From assembly GCA_022843505.1 (NCBI GenBank), contig JALHNN010000008.1:1-18128 (forward strand): a DNA stretch of 18,128 nt, given 5' to 3'. This DNA is from Sulfuritalea sp. (GTDB taxonomy: Bacteria; Pseudomonadota; Gammaproteobacteria; Burkholderiales; Rhodocyclaceae). Position 1 is the first letter of the stretch, and the number at the start of each line of letters is the position of its first letter. The position numbers and the translations under genes were made by a program. Of this stretch, positions 7,560-14,475 are shown piece by piece. Under the pieces are notes generated by a model, which ran no database searches, had not been told where the DNA came from, and saw nothing but the letters and a program-made list of their open reading frames with translations.

Positions 7560-8354
7560 ATGCACGCAGATCCCCTCGTCATCGCCGGCAAGAGCTACGG
7601 CTCGCGCCTCCTGGTCGGCACCGGCAAGTACCGCGATTTCGCCCAGACGCGCGAGGCCATCGACGCGTCGGGAGCCGAGATCATCACGGTCGCCATCCGC
7701 CGCACCAACATCGGCCAGGAGCCGGGCCAGCCCTCGCTGCTGGAAGTGCTGCCTCCCGATCAGTTCACCATCCTGCCCAACACCGCCGGCTGCTATACTG
7801 CCGAGGATGCGATTCGCACCCTGCGCCTCGGCCGCGAACTGCTCGACGGCCATGCGCTGTGCAAGCTCGAGGTGCTGGGGGATCCGCAGACCCTGTTCCC
7901 CAACATGCCGGAAACCCTGAAGGCGGCCGCCACCCTGGTCAAGGACGGCTTCCAGGTCATGGTGTATTGCTCCGACGATCCGATCCAGGCGCGCATGCTC
8001 GAAGACATCGGCTGCGTCGCCGTGATGCCTTTGGCATCGCTGATCGGTTCCGGCATGGGCATTCTCAATCCGTGGAACCTGAAGCTGATCATCGACCAGT
8101 CCAAGTTGCCGGTGCTGGTCGATGCCGGCGTCGGCACGGCCTCGGATGCGGCGATCGCCATGGAACTCGGCTGCGACGGCGTGCTGATGAACACCGCGAT
8201 CGCCGCCGCGCGCGAGCCGGTGCTGATGGCCGGCGCCATGAGGAAGGCGGTCGAGGCCGGGCGCGAAGCCTTCCGTGCCGGCCGCATGCCGAGGAAGACC
8301 TACGCGGCGACCCCCAGTTCGCCCAGCGGCGGACTGATCGGCGGCAGGACGTGA
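7560..8354 (+). CDS. thiG: ThiG, thiazole synthase
   Basis: This 264-residue TIM-barrel enzyme makes the thiazole phosphate of thiamine from deoxyxylulose 5-phosphate, dehydroglycine and ThiS thiocarboxylate. Lys102 in CKLEVLGD is the expected Schiff-base lysine. The phosphate-binding end is visible in PVLVDAGVGTASDAAIAMELGCDGVLMNTAIA. The front block SRLLVGTGKYRDF and ILPNTAGCYTAEDA are also canonical. The C-terminal MPRKTYAATPSSPSGGLIG is typical. A weak Shine-Dalgarno (GGAAA) precedes the ATG. The stop overlaps the next gene's GTG by 4 nt. Confidence 0.96.
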   Translation: MHADPLVIAGKSYGSRLLVGTGKYRDFAQTREAIDASGAEIITVAIRRTNIGQEPGQPSLLEVLPPDQFTILPNTAGCYTAEDAIRTLRLGRELLDGHALCKLEVLGDPQTLFPNMPETLKAAATLVKDGFQVMVYCSDDPIQARMLEDIGCVAVMPLASLIGSGMGILNPWNLKLIIDQSKLPVLVDAGVGTASDAAIAMELGCDGVLMNTAIAAAREPVLMAGAMRKAVEAGREAFRAGRMPRKTYAATPSSPSGGLIGGRT

Positions 8355-8953
8355 AGCGCCTCGCCGCCGGGTTCCTGCTGGCGGCGCTGCTGGGGCCGGC
8401 CCTGGCCCAGCAGGCTAACCCGGTCGAGGCGGGGAATGCGGCCTCCGCTCCCGTGCTGCAACCCCAGCACCGGGGATATGCCTTCGATCAGCCGGAGATC
8501 CTCGTCCGCCAGCGCCTGTTCGGCCTGGCCCACGGCATGTCGCTGCTGGCGGCGGCCTGCCTTGATCTGCCCGCGCAATCCGGTGCCACCCAGGAAGCCT
8601 ATGCCGCCTGGCACGCAAAACAGGCGCAGACCATCGAAGCCATGATGCTCGCGCTCTCGCGCCACTATTTCGGCGGCCGGGCGGAAGAAGCGCGCTGGCC
8701 CGACCTGGTGCGCGCCCTGGGCCTCAAGGATCGCATCGAGGATGCCCTGGGCGCGGTCGACCTGGAGGAAGCCTGCGCCTCGCTGCCGACCGCCATCGCG
8801 CGGCCGCGCTATGAACTCGACCGGCTGCTGGTGGAAATCGATCCCGCGGAAGCCGCCACCGGCGCCGACGTCGACGTACTGCCGGGACCCGCGACCGATG
8901 TCCAATCCGCCGATGCGGCAACGGGTCAAACTCAAGGGAACGGGCCGCGATGA
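8351..8953 (+). CDS. Secreted protein of unknown function between thiG and trmB
   Basis: I do not recognise this 200-residue protein. It begins with a signal peptide (KRLAAGFLLAALLGPALA, likely cut after residue 19, before QQ), so it should be periplasmic. The mature part looks mostly helical and carries two cysteines, Cys70 and Cys142, which could pair. The last 30 residues are low-complexity and acidic-to-polar. The GTG start was chosen because it overlaps the thiG stop as GTGA and yields the complete signal peptide; the stop in turn overlaps the trmB start as ATGA. The frame is also open upstream across thiG, but that part is not plausible protein. The tight coupling argues that it is a real gene. 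Confidence 0.75.
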   Translation: MKRLAAGFLLAALLGPALAQQANPVEAGNAASAPVLQPQHRGYAFDQPEILVRQRLFGLAHGMSLLAAACLDLPAQSGATQEAYAAWHAKQAQTIEAMMLALSRHYFGGRAEEARWPDLVRALGLKDRIEDALGAVDLEEACASLPTAIARPRYELDRLLVEIDPAEAATGADVDVLPGPATDVQSADAATGQTQGNGPR

Positions 8954-9654
8954 ACGAAACCCCGGAAACCGCCGGTCGCCGTGACGACCATATCCGCAGC
9001 TTCGTCCTGCGCCAGGGTCGCGTCTCGGAAGCGCAGCGGCGCCATTACGAGCAGGGAATGCCGCGCTGGGGCATCCCCTATCGCGCCGCGCCGCTCGACC
9101 TCGACGCCACTTTCGGCAGGCAGGCGCGGCACATCCTCGAGATCGGCTGCGGCATGGGCGAGACCACGGCCATCATCGCCGCCCAGCATCCGCAAAACGA
9201 CTACATCGGCATCGAGGTCCATACCCCGGGCGTCGGTAGCCTGCTCAAGGAAATCTCGACGCGCGAACTGTCCAACCTGCGGGTCATACAGCACGACGCC
9301 GTCGAGGTCGTGCGCGACATGCTGGCGCCGGGTTCGCTGGCCGGCATCCACATCTTCTTTCCCGACCCCTGGCCGAAGAAGCGGCAGCAGAAGCGCCGCC
9401 TGATCCAGCCGTCCTTCGTCGCCCTGCTGGCCAGCCGGCTCTCGCGCGAGGGCTACCTGCACTGCGCCACCGACTGGGAAGACTATGCCCGGCAGATGCT
9501 GGAGGTGCTCGCGGCGGAGCCGCGACTGCAAAACATGGCTGCCGGATTCGCCCCGCGTCCGCCCTACCGTCCGCGCACCAAGTTCGAAAGCCGCGGACTG
9601 CGGCTGGGCCACGGCGTCTGGGATTTGGTCTTTCGCCGCAGCGAACATCCGTGA
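8950..9654 (+). CDS. trmB: TrmB, tRNA (guanine-N7)-methyltransferase
   Basis: This 234-residue SAM-dependent enzyme methylates G46 in the variable loop of tRNAs. The SAM-binding glycine motif is IGCGMGE (65-71). The family signature PDPWPKKR lies at 138-145 and the substrate-binding TKFE at 210-213, near the end. Length is normal for TrmB. The ATG overlaps the preceding stop (ATGA), and the TGA overlaps the next gene's GTG. thiS-thiG-trmB is a familiar order in betaproteobacteria. Confidence 0.96.
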   Translation: MNETPETAGRRDDHIRSFVLRQGRVSEAQRRHYEQGMPRWGIPYRAAPLDLDATFGRQARHILEIGCGMGETTAIIAAQHPQNDYIGIEVHTPGVGSLLKEISTRELSNLRVIQHDAVEVVRDMLAPGSLAGIHIFFPDPWPKKRQQKRRLIQPSFVALLASRLSREGYLHCATDWEDYARQMLEVLAAEPRLQNMAAGFAPRPPYRPRTKFESRGLRLGHGVWDLVFRRSEHP

Positions 9655-10787
9655 GCATCGATCCGCGCACCGTCGTTCTGCTCGCGGGCATCATGGGCGG
9701 AATGATGGCGATGGTGCTGCTGTTCATGCGTCGCAACTATCCCGCAAACATTCGCGGCCTCGGAGAGTGGGCTGCCGCATCCGCGCTGATCTTCCTGTCC
9801 ACCCTGCTGCTCGGTGCGCGAGACCTGATTCCGGACTTTCTGTCGGTCGTCGCCGGCAATGTCCTGCTGCTCGCCGGGCTTGCGCTTTTCCATGTCGGCA
9901 GCCAGAACTTCCTCGGTCGCCCGCCATCGACTCGGCCATGGGCGGCGTTGATCCTGGCCGTCCTGCCCCTGTTGCTCTGGTTCACCCACGTCGAGCCGCA
10001 TTACGGCATCCGGGTGCTGGCGATGAGCCTGCTGATGATGGTGTTAACCGCCGCCCATGCCCTTACCCTGCTGCGCCATGGCGTACGCAGCTTCGCCACC
10101 TATCTGGCCGGTGGCGCGCTGCTGGTGCAAACGGCAGCCCAGGCGACACGCTTCCATTCCGCCTTCAGCACCACGCCTGACAGCACGCTGTTCCTGCTGT
10201 CGCCGGCACAGGCCTGGTTCGTTTCGACTTACGCATTTTGCCTGTTGATGGTAAGCATCGGCTTGGTACTGATGGCCACCGACAAGCTGCGCGCAGAGTT
10301 CGAACACCAGGCCAGTCACGACTCGCTGACCGGCGCCCTGACGCGGCGCGCGTTTCTCGACGCGTGCACCCAGGAGCTCGAACGCGGACGGCGCAAGGAC
10401 CGCGTATGCTCGCTGCTGATCATGGACCTCGACCACTTCAAGAACATCAACGACAGCTACGGCCACCAGGCAGGCGACCGCGTGCTGGTCGATTTTGTCG
10501 ACCGCGTGGCCGGCCTGCTGCGCCGCCCGGACCAGTTCGGCAGGTTCGGCGGCGAGGAGTTCGTCGCCCTCCTGCCCGAGACCTCTCCGGCCGAAGCCAT
10601 GGTGGTCGCCGAGCGGATTCGCGCCGAGGTCGAGCGTACCCTGGTACAGCCGGGATGCACGGTCAGCATCGGCGTCGCGTCCAGCGTTCCCGATGAAGCG
10701 GCCATCGACACCATCCTGAGTCGTGCCGACGTGGCGCTCTATGCGGCCAAGGATGCCGGGCGCAACTGCGTCCGTGCCGCCGCCTGA
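9651..10787 (+). CDS. Membrane-bound GGDEF diguanylate cyclase
   Basis: This 378-residue protein makes cyclic di-GMP. Residues 1-210 hold about seven hydrophobic segments with no recognised sensor motif. Residues 215-375 form a GGDEF domain: HDSLTGALTRRAF at the front, then DLDHFKNINDSYGHQAGD (Mg2+/GTP site) and GGEEF at 300-304. An intact inhibitory I-site, RRPD (291-294), lies five residues before GGEEF, so product feedback is expected. The GTG start overlaps the trmB stop (GTGA). The next gene, nnrS, starts 7 nt downstream, which links this enzyme to nitric-oxide biology by context only. Confidence 0.92.
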   Translation: MSIDPRTVVLLAGIMGGMMAMVLLFMRRNYPANIRGLGEWAAASALIFLSTLLLGARDLIPDFLSVVAGNVLLLAGLALFHVGSQNFLGRPPSTRPWAALILAVLPLLLWFTHVEPHYGIRVLAMSLLMMVLTAAHALTLLRHGVRSFATYLAGGALLVQTAAQATRFHSAFSTTPDSTLFLLSPAQAWFVSTYAFCLLMVSIGLVLMATDKLRAEFEHQASHDSLTGALTRRAFLDACTQELERGRRKDRVCSLLIMDLDHFKNINDSYGHQAGDRVLVDFVDRVAGLLRRPDQFGRFGGEEFVALLPETSPAEAMVVAERIRAEVERTLVQPGCTVSIGVASSVPDEAAIDTILSRADVALYAAKDAGRNCVRAAA

Positions 10788-10794
10788 TCCCGTG

Positions 10795-11955
10795 ATGGGC
10801 CTCGCCGCGCACCCTCTCTGGCTGGTCGGATTCCGCCCCTTTTTCACCCTGGCCTGCGTCGCCGGGATGAGCCTGCCGACGCTCTGGCTGCTGCTGCACT
10901 TCGGCCTGATCGGTGCGCCCGCGATGGCACGGCCACCCCTGCAATGGCATGGGCACGAAATGTTCTATGGTTTCGGCTGGGCCGTGCTCGGCGGCTTCCT
11001 GCTCACCGCGACCAAGAACTGGGTCGGCGTTCGCGGCTGGCACGGCGCGGCACTGGCCATCCTTGCCGCGGCATGGCTAGTCGAACGGATTGCCATGTGG
11101 TTCGGCGGCGCCTGGTCGCCGATCCTGTTTCTACTGGCCAGCCGGCTGTTTCTCGTTGCGATCGTGGCCATGCTGCTCTGGACCCTGTTGCGTTACCGCA
11201 CGCAGGACAGCTACGGCGACAATTATGTCTTCCTGCTGGCGCTACCCGGCTTTCTCGTCGCCAGGGAACTGGTCCTCGATCCGGCGCATTTTCGCGAAGG
11301 CGTGCTGATGACCACGGCGCTGTTCCGCGTCGCCTTCCTGGTGATGCTCGAACGCACGCTGACGCAGTTCATGAAGGGTATTTTCCAGGTCGACATCCTG
11401 CGTCATCCGGTGCTCGACGCGGCCATCAAGCTGCTCGCCCTGGGGCTGGTCGGCGCCTCCTGGCTGCCGCCGGCCCTTGGTGCCTGGCTGGCGCTGGCGC
11501 TGGCCCTGCTGCTTGCCGTGCGTTTCGCTTTCTGGAGCCCGCAGCGCGGAATGCAGCGGATTGACATCGGCATCATGTTCCTCGGCTACCTCGCCATCGT
11601 CGTTCAGCTGGCAATCGAATTCCTCGATGCCATGGCGCCGCGGGACTGGGTCGGCGCGCTGCCCACCCACCTGTTCGGGCTCGGCGTCATGGGCCTGATC
11701 ATTCCCGCGATGCTGATCCGCATCGCCAAGGGCCACACCGGGCGCAAGGTCGCATTCGATACCGGCGACAAGGCCGTGCTGTGGATCGTCATCATCGCCT
11801 TCCTGCTGCGCGTGCTGGCCCCGCAGTTTGGCGCGGACGCCTACGGCGGATGGCTGATCGGGGCCGCCGCCTGCTGGCTGCTGGGGTTCGGCATGCTCGC
11901 GCTGCGCCTGACGCCCATGCTGTTTGCCGCTCGCGTCGACGGCAAGCAACACTGA
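10795..11955 (+). CDS. nnrS: NnrS family heme/copper membrane protein
   Basis: This 386-residue protein has about 12 membrane segments. NnrS proteins bind heme and copper and help cells withstand nitric oxide and its by-products during denitrification. Family features are HPLWLVGFRPFFTLA at the front, the HGHEMFYGF block (52-60), LGGFLLTATKNWVG, and a late HLFGLGVMGLIIPAMLIRIAKGHTGR segment. The frame is open further upstream into the cyclase gene, but homology begins at the ATG at 10795, preceded by an alternative GTG at 10792. Either gives a short gap after the cyclase stop. Confidence 0.9.
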   Translation: MGLAAHPLWLVGFRPFFTLACVAGMSLPTLWLLLHFGLIGAPAMARPPLQWHGHEMFYGFGWAVLGGFLLTATKNWVGVRGWHGAALAILAAAWLVERIAMWFGGAWSPILFLLASRLFLVAIVAMLLWTLLRYRTQDSYGDNYVFLLALPGFLVARELVLDPAHFREGVLMTTALFRVAFLVMLERTLTQFMKGIFQVDILRHPVLDAAIKLLALGLVGASWLPPALGAWLALALALLLAVRFAFWSPQRGMQRIDIGIMFLGYLAIVVQLAIEFLDAMAPRDWVGALPTHLFGLGVMGLIIPAMLIRIAKGHTGRKVAFDTGDKAVLWIVIIAFLLRVLAPQFGADAYGGWLIGAAACWLLGFGMLALRLTPMLFAARVDGKQH

Positions 11956-11973
11956 ACGCCGCGCGCAGGCGGG

Positions 11974-12786
11974 TTAGCGTCGATCGAGCTCGAGGTCGCT
12001 GCTGAAGCTGGCGTGGGGGTAATGGAAGGCCACCGGACCATCGGGTTCGGCGTGGATGAACTGGTGCACGGAAGCGTTCGGGGAGCTGCTCAGCTCATCG
12101 GGCGTGCCTTCGGCGACGACCACCCCGCCGTGCACGAAGTAGGCGTAATCGACCACCTTCAGGGTTTCCGACACATCGTAGGTGACGATGATGGAGGTCG
12201 AACCGATCGCATCGCTGAGACGGCGGATCAGTTCCGCGATCACGTTGAGCGAAATCGGATCGAGGCCGGCAAAGGGTTCGTCGTACATCGCCAGCATCGG
12301 GTCGAGGGCGATCGCCCGCGCCAGCGCCACCCGGCGCGCCATGCCGCCAGACAGCTCGCTGGGCATCAGCCCGGTCGAACCCCGCAGGCCCACCGCATGC
12401 AGCTTCATCAAAACCAGGTCGTGGATCAGGTCTTCCGGCAGGTCGGTCAATTCGCGCATCGGAAAGGCGATGTTGTCGTAGACCGACATGTCGCTGAAAA
12501 GCCCGCCGGCCTGGAACATCATGCCCATGCGCCGACGCATTTCGTAGAGTCCGTCGTTGTCGAGTTCGTGGATCACGCGGCCATCCACCCGTACCAGGCC
12601 GCTGTCAGGCCGCAGCTGCCCGCCGATCAGCTTGAGGATGGTGCTTTTGCCCGCGCCGCTGACGCCGAGGATGCCGACCACCTTGCCGCGGGGGACGACG
12701 AAGTGCACGCCCTTGAGGACCTGGTTGGCCCCGTAGGCGAAATGCAGGTTCTCGATCTCGATGAAGTTGTCCGACTTGGCGCCCAC
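11974..12786 (-). CDS. mlaF: MlaF, phospholipid-transport ABC ATPase
   Basis: This 270-residue ATPase is of the Mla type, which drives phospholipid movement between inner and outer membranes. Motifs are Walker A GVSGAGKS (41-48), the MlaF-typical MMFQAGGLFSDMSVYDNIAFPMREL, signature LSGGM (145-149), Walker B LAMYDE (165-170), and the C-terminal DGPVAFHYP tail. The H-loop position carries Tyr203 (IIVTYDVSE) where E. coli MlaF and most ABC ATPases have His. The start is GTG with AGGA close by. No mlaE, mlaD, mlaC or mlaB follows; nnrS lies convergent 18 nt away. It is either a split system or a duplicated ATPase. Confidence 0.88.
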   Translation of the reverse strand: MGAKSDNFIEIENLHFAYGANQVLKGVHFVVPRGKVVGILGVSGAGKSTILKLIGGQLRPDSGLVRVDGRVIHELDNDGLYEMRRRMGMMFQAGGLFSDMSVYDNIAFPMRELTDLPEDLIHDLVLMKLHAVGLRGSTGLMPSELSGGMARRVALARAIALDPMLAMYDEPFAGLDPISLNVIAELIRRLSDAIGSTSIIVTYDVSETLKVVDYAYFVHGGVVVAEGTPDELSSSPNASVHQFIHAEPDGPVAFHYPHASFSSDLELDRR

Positions 12787-12821
12787 GTTCCTGTCTTCCC
12801 GCCCCGGATGGGGACCCGGCC

Positions 12822-12827
12822 ATTTTA
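12822..12827 (-). promoter_or_regulatory. Possible -10 element for mlaF
   Basis: Read on the minus strand, TAAAAT lies 35 nt before the mlaF GTG in the 92-nt gap between the divergent mlaF and lipocalin genes. No clear -35 was seen. Confidence 0.3.
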
Positions 12828-12865
12828 GCGAGGTGAGGCCGCATGTGCGATGCGATTCGACGCGC

Positions 12866-12871
12866 TATAGT
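12866..12871 (+). promoter_or_regulatory. Possible -10 element for the lipocalin gene
   Basis: TATAGT ends 7 nt before the lipocalin ATG at 12879. As with thiS, this would place the transcript start at or next to the start codon. The -35 region is poor. Confidence 0.3.
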
Positions 12872-12878
12872 CCCGTCG

Positions 12879-13442
12879 ATGAAGAACCCAATCCGTACGC
12901 TAATGCTTGCCGCCTTCCTGCCCCTGCTGCCGGGCTCGGCCAGCGCCGCCCCGCCGGTCGCCAGCGTTGCGTCGGTGGACCTCGAACGCTATGCCGGACG
13001 CTGGTACGAGATCGCCAGCTTTCCTATGTACTTCCAGCGCCAGTGCATCGGCGACACCACCGCCGAATACGCGCTGAAGCCGGACGGAGAAGTCACGGTG
13101 ACCAACCGCTGCCGTACCGAAAGCGGCTTCAGCCAGGCGCAGGGCAACGCCTGGGCGGCGGAGCCGGGCAACAATGCGAGATTAAAGGTCTCCTTCTTCT
13201 GGCCCTTCCGTTCCGACTACTGGGTGATCGGCCTCGATCCCGACTATCGCTGGGCGGTGGTCGGCAATCCCGATCGCAAGTACCTGTGGATACTCTCGCG
13301 CACCGCGGAACTGCCAAAAGCCCTGCTCGAGGAGGCATTGAAGGCTGCCGTCAAGCAGGGCTACGACCTTGGGCAACTGAGCTACACGCCGCATGGAGCG
13401 GTAGTCAAGGGTGGTGGTCTTCCCCCAACGGACAAAAAATAG
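12879..13442 (+). CDS. Secreted bacterial lipocalin (Blc-like)
   Basis: This 187-residue protein has a signal peptide (KNPIRTLMLAAFLPLLPGSASA) followed by a lipocalin barrel. The G-x-W motif that starts the barrel is visible as LERYAGRWYEIASFP. FYVIGL-type (here YWVIGLDPDYRWAVVGNPDRKYLWILSR) strands and a C-terminal helix complete the fold. Blc proteins bind lysophospholipids or fatty acids in the envelope. Unlike E. coli Blc there is no lipobox cysteine, so it should be soluble and periplasmic. The frame has an ATG 36 nt upstream, but the chosen ATG gives a proper signal peptide. It lies divergent from mlaF, so two envelope-lipid genes share a control region. Confidence 0.9.
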   Translation: MKNPIRTLMLAAFLPLLPGSASAAPPVASVASVDLERYAGRWYEIASFPMYFQRQCIGDTTAEYALKPDGEVTVTNRCRTESGFSQAQGNAWAAEPGNNARLKVSFFWPFRSDYWVIGLDPDYRWAVVGNPDRKYLWILSRTAELPKALLEEALKAAVKQGYDLGQLSYTPHGAVVKGGGLPPTDKK

Positions 13443-13529
13443 AAGCACTTACCCTGCAGCAAACCGCGCCAGGCAAAGGATCCAGCCAGCAAAGCCTTCC
13501 GGCCCCCGGCCTCACTGCGACAAGCTGCC

Positions 13530-13712
13530 CTAGGAATATTCCGGCTGGAACGCCTGCTCCGGGCTCGCCACCGGGCCGCTGCCACTCCAGTAGGGCGAAA
13601 GCTTTCTCAATTGCGCGATGATCGGCGGAACCGCCGCGATCACGCGATCCACTTCCTGCTCGGTGTTGTAGCGAGAGAGCGAAAAGCGGATGGTGCCGTG
13701 CGCCGCCGTATA
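13530..13712 (-). pseudogene. nifS: NifS-type cysteine desulfurase, last 60 codons only
   Basis: Only the C-terminal 60 residues remain. They are in frame and undamaged: AAHGTIRFSLSRYNT, then EVDRVIAAVPPIIAQLRKLSPYW, then SGSGPVASPEQAFQPEYS and TAG. This matches the end of NifS-class cysteine desulfurases, which supply sulfur for nitrogenase Fe-S clusters. The PLP-binding lysine and the active cysteine lie in the missing part. Identity breaks at about 13712; on the other side of the palindrome GTATAC (13708-13713) the sequence is rnfA on the opposite strand. NifS rather than IscS is favoured by the wording and by nearby nif/rnf genes. Confidence 0.78.
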
Positions 13713-13839
13713 CCTGCTCCTGCTGATATCCACCGCCCTCGTGAACAACGTGGTGCTGATCAAGTTCCTCGGGCTCTGCCCCTTCATGGGCGTATCCAAG
13801 AACATGGACAGTGCGCTGGGCATGGGCCTGGCCACCACG
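13711..13839 (+). pseudogene. rnfA: RnfA, 43-codon N-terminal fragment
   Basis: These 43 codons read YLLLLISTALVNNVVLIKFLG, then LCPFMGVSKNMDSALGMGLATT, the strongly conserved start of RnfA/RsxA, a membrane subunit of the Rnf electron-transport complex. The native start and perhaps three first codons are missing at the left; about 150 codons are missing at the right. An ATG at 13690 is in frame by chance, through nifS antisense. At about 13836-13839 the frame passes into rnfD sequence read in the wrong frame, so no RnfA can be made. Confidence 0.88.
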
Positions 13840-14363
13840 CCAAGACCGAACTATCGCGCGGCATCGACCTGCTGCAGTCGCTGGCCGTTAGCGGCGCGCC
13901 GACGGTCGGCTGGAGCGGCATCCGCGCCGGCAGCCTGGGCGAAACCGCGAGCCTTCTGCTTGCCGGCGGCGGACTGGCGCTGATCGCGCTGCGCATCATC
14001 ACCTGGCATATCCCGCTGGCGATGCTGGCCGGCATCGCCGTGCCGGCAGCCATCTGCCACGGCATCGACCCGGCACGCCACCTCGATGTCGCGACGCATC
14101 TGTTGAGCGGCGCCACAATGCTGGGCGCCTTCTTCATCGCCACGGATTACGTCACCTCGCCCAACACCAAAGCCGGGCAACTGCTGTTCGGCCTCGGCTG
14201 CGGCCTGCTGACCTGGGTGATCCGAACCTGGGGCGGCTATCCCGAGGGCGTCGCCTTCGCCGTGCTTCTGATGAACGCGCTGACGCCGGTGATCGACCGC
14301 TACGTCAAGCCGCGCATCTACGGCCGCGACCGCAAGGAGCGCGCGCTGGAGATCGAGTCGTGA
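13836..14363 (+). pseudogene. rnfD: RnfD, C-terminal part only
   Basis: About 175 codons of RnfD remain, from HAKTELSRGIDLLQSLAVSG to the natural TGA. The visible blocks APTVGWSGIRAGSLGETASLL, HLLSGATMLGAFFIATDYVTSPNT and WVIRTWGGYPEGVAFAVLLMNALTPVIDRY are typical of RnfD. The part lost includes the first membrane helices. From family knowledge, the SGATP-type site that carries covalent FMN should lie just upstream of the breakpoint, so it too is lost. The frame differs from that of the rnfA fragment. There is no proper start codon. The remaining codons are undamaged, so the break is recent or artificial. Confidence 0.88.
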
Positions 14364-14475
14364 GCGCCTCCCGCCGGGCCGCCCCAAGGGGGGCGCAGCC
14401 AAGCCATGGAGCTGCGCAGCGGCGAACTGCCGTCACCCCCTGCCTTGGGCAGGGGGCTGGGGGGAGGGCCGTCCA
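14364..14475. repeat. GC-rich repeat-like spacer with two hairpins between rnfD and rnfG
   Basis: This 112-nt gap interrupts an operon whose genes normally abut. It holds two inverted repeats. One has stems at 14380-14385 and 14390-14395 (CGCCCC, AAGG loop, GGGGCG). The other is a perfect 9-bp stem (CCCCCTGCC at 14436-14444, GGCAGGGGG at 14448-14456). The wording (GCCGCCCCAAGGGG) resembles dispersed intergenic repeats I recall from betaproteobacteria. Its right end supplies a purine-rich stretch that could serve as the rnfG ribosome binding site. Confidence 0.55.

Noticed and set aside
11956..11973. A bidirectional terminator between nnrS and mlaF
   Set aside because: The 18-nt gap holds no stable stem with a T-run.
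12013..12828. A 271-codon open frame on the plus strand
   Set aside because: It lies opposite mlaF, whose motifs are all present; the plus-strand protein has no motif.
13690..13983. An RnfA-like small protein from the ATG at 13690
   Set aside because: Only 43 codons are RnfA; the start is chance antisense sequence and the end is rnfD in the wrong frame.
13611..14363. One long plus-strand protein ending in RnfD
   Set aside because: The first 75 or so codons are antisense nifS and out-of-frame rnfA, so this is not a native RnfD or a designed fusion.
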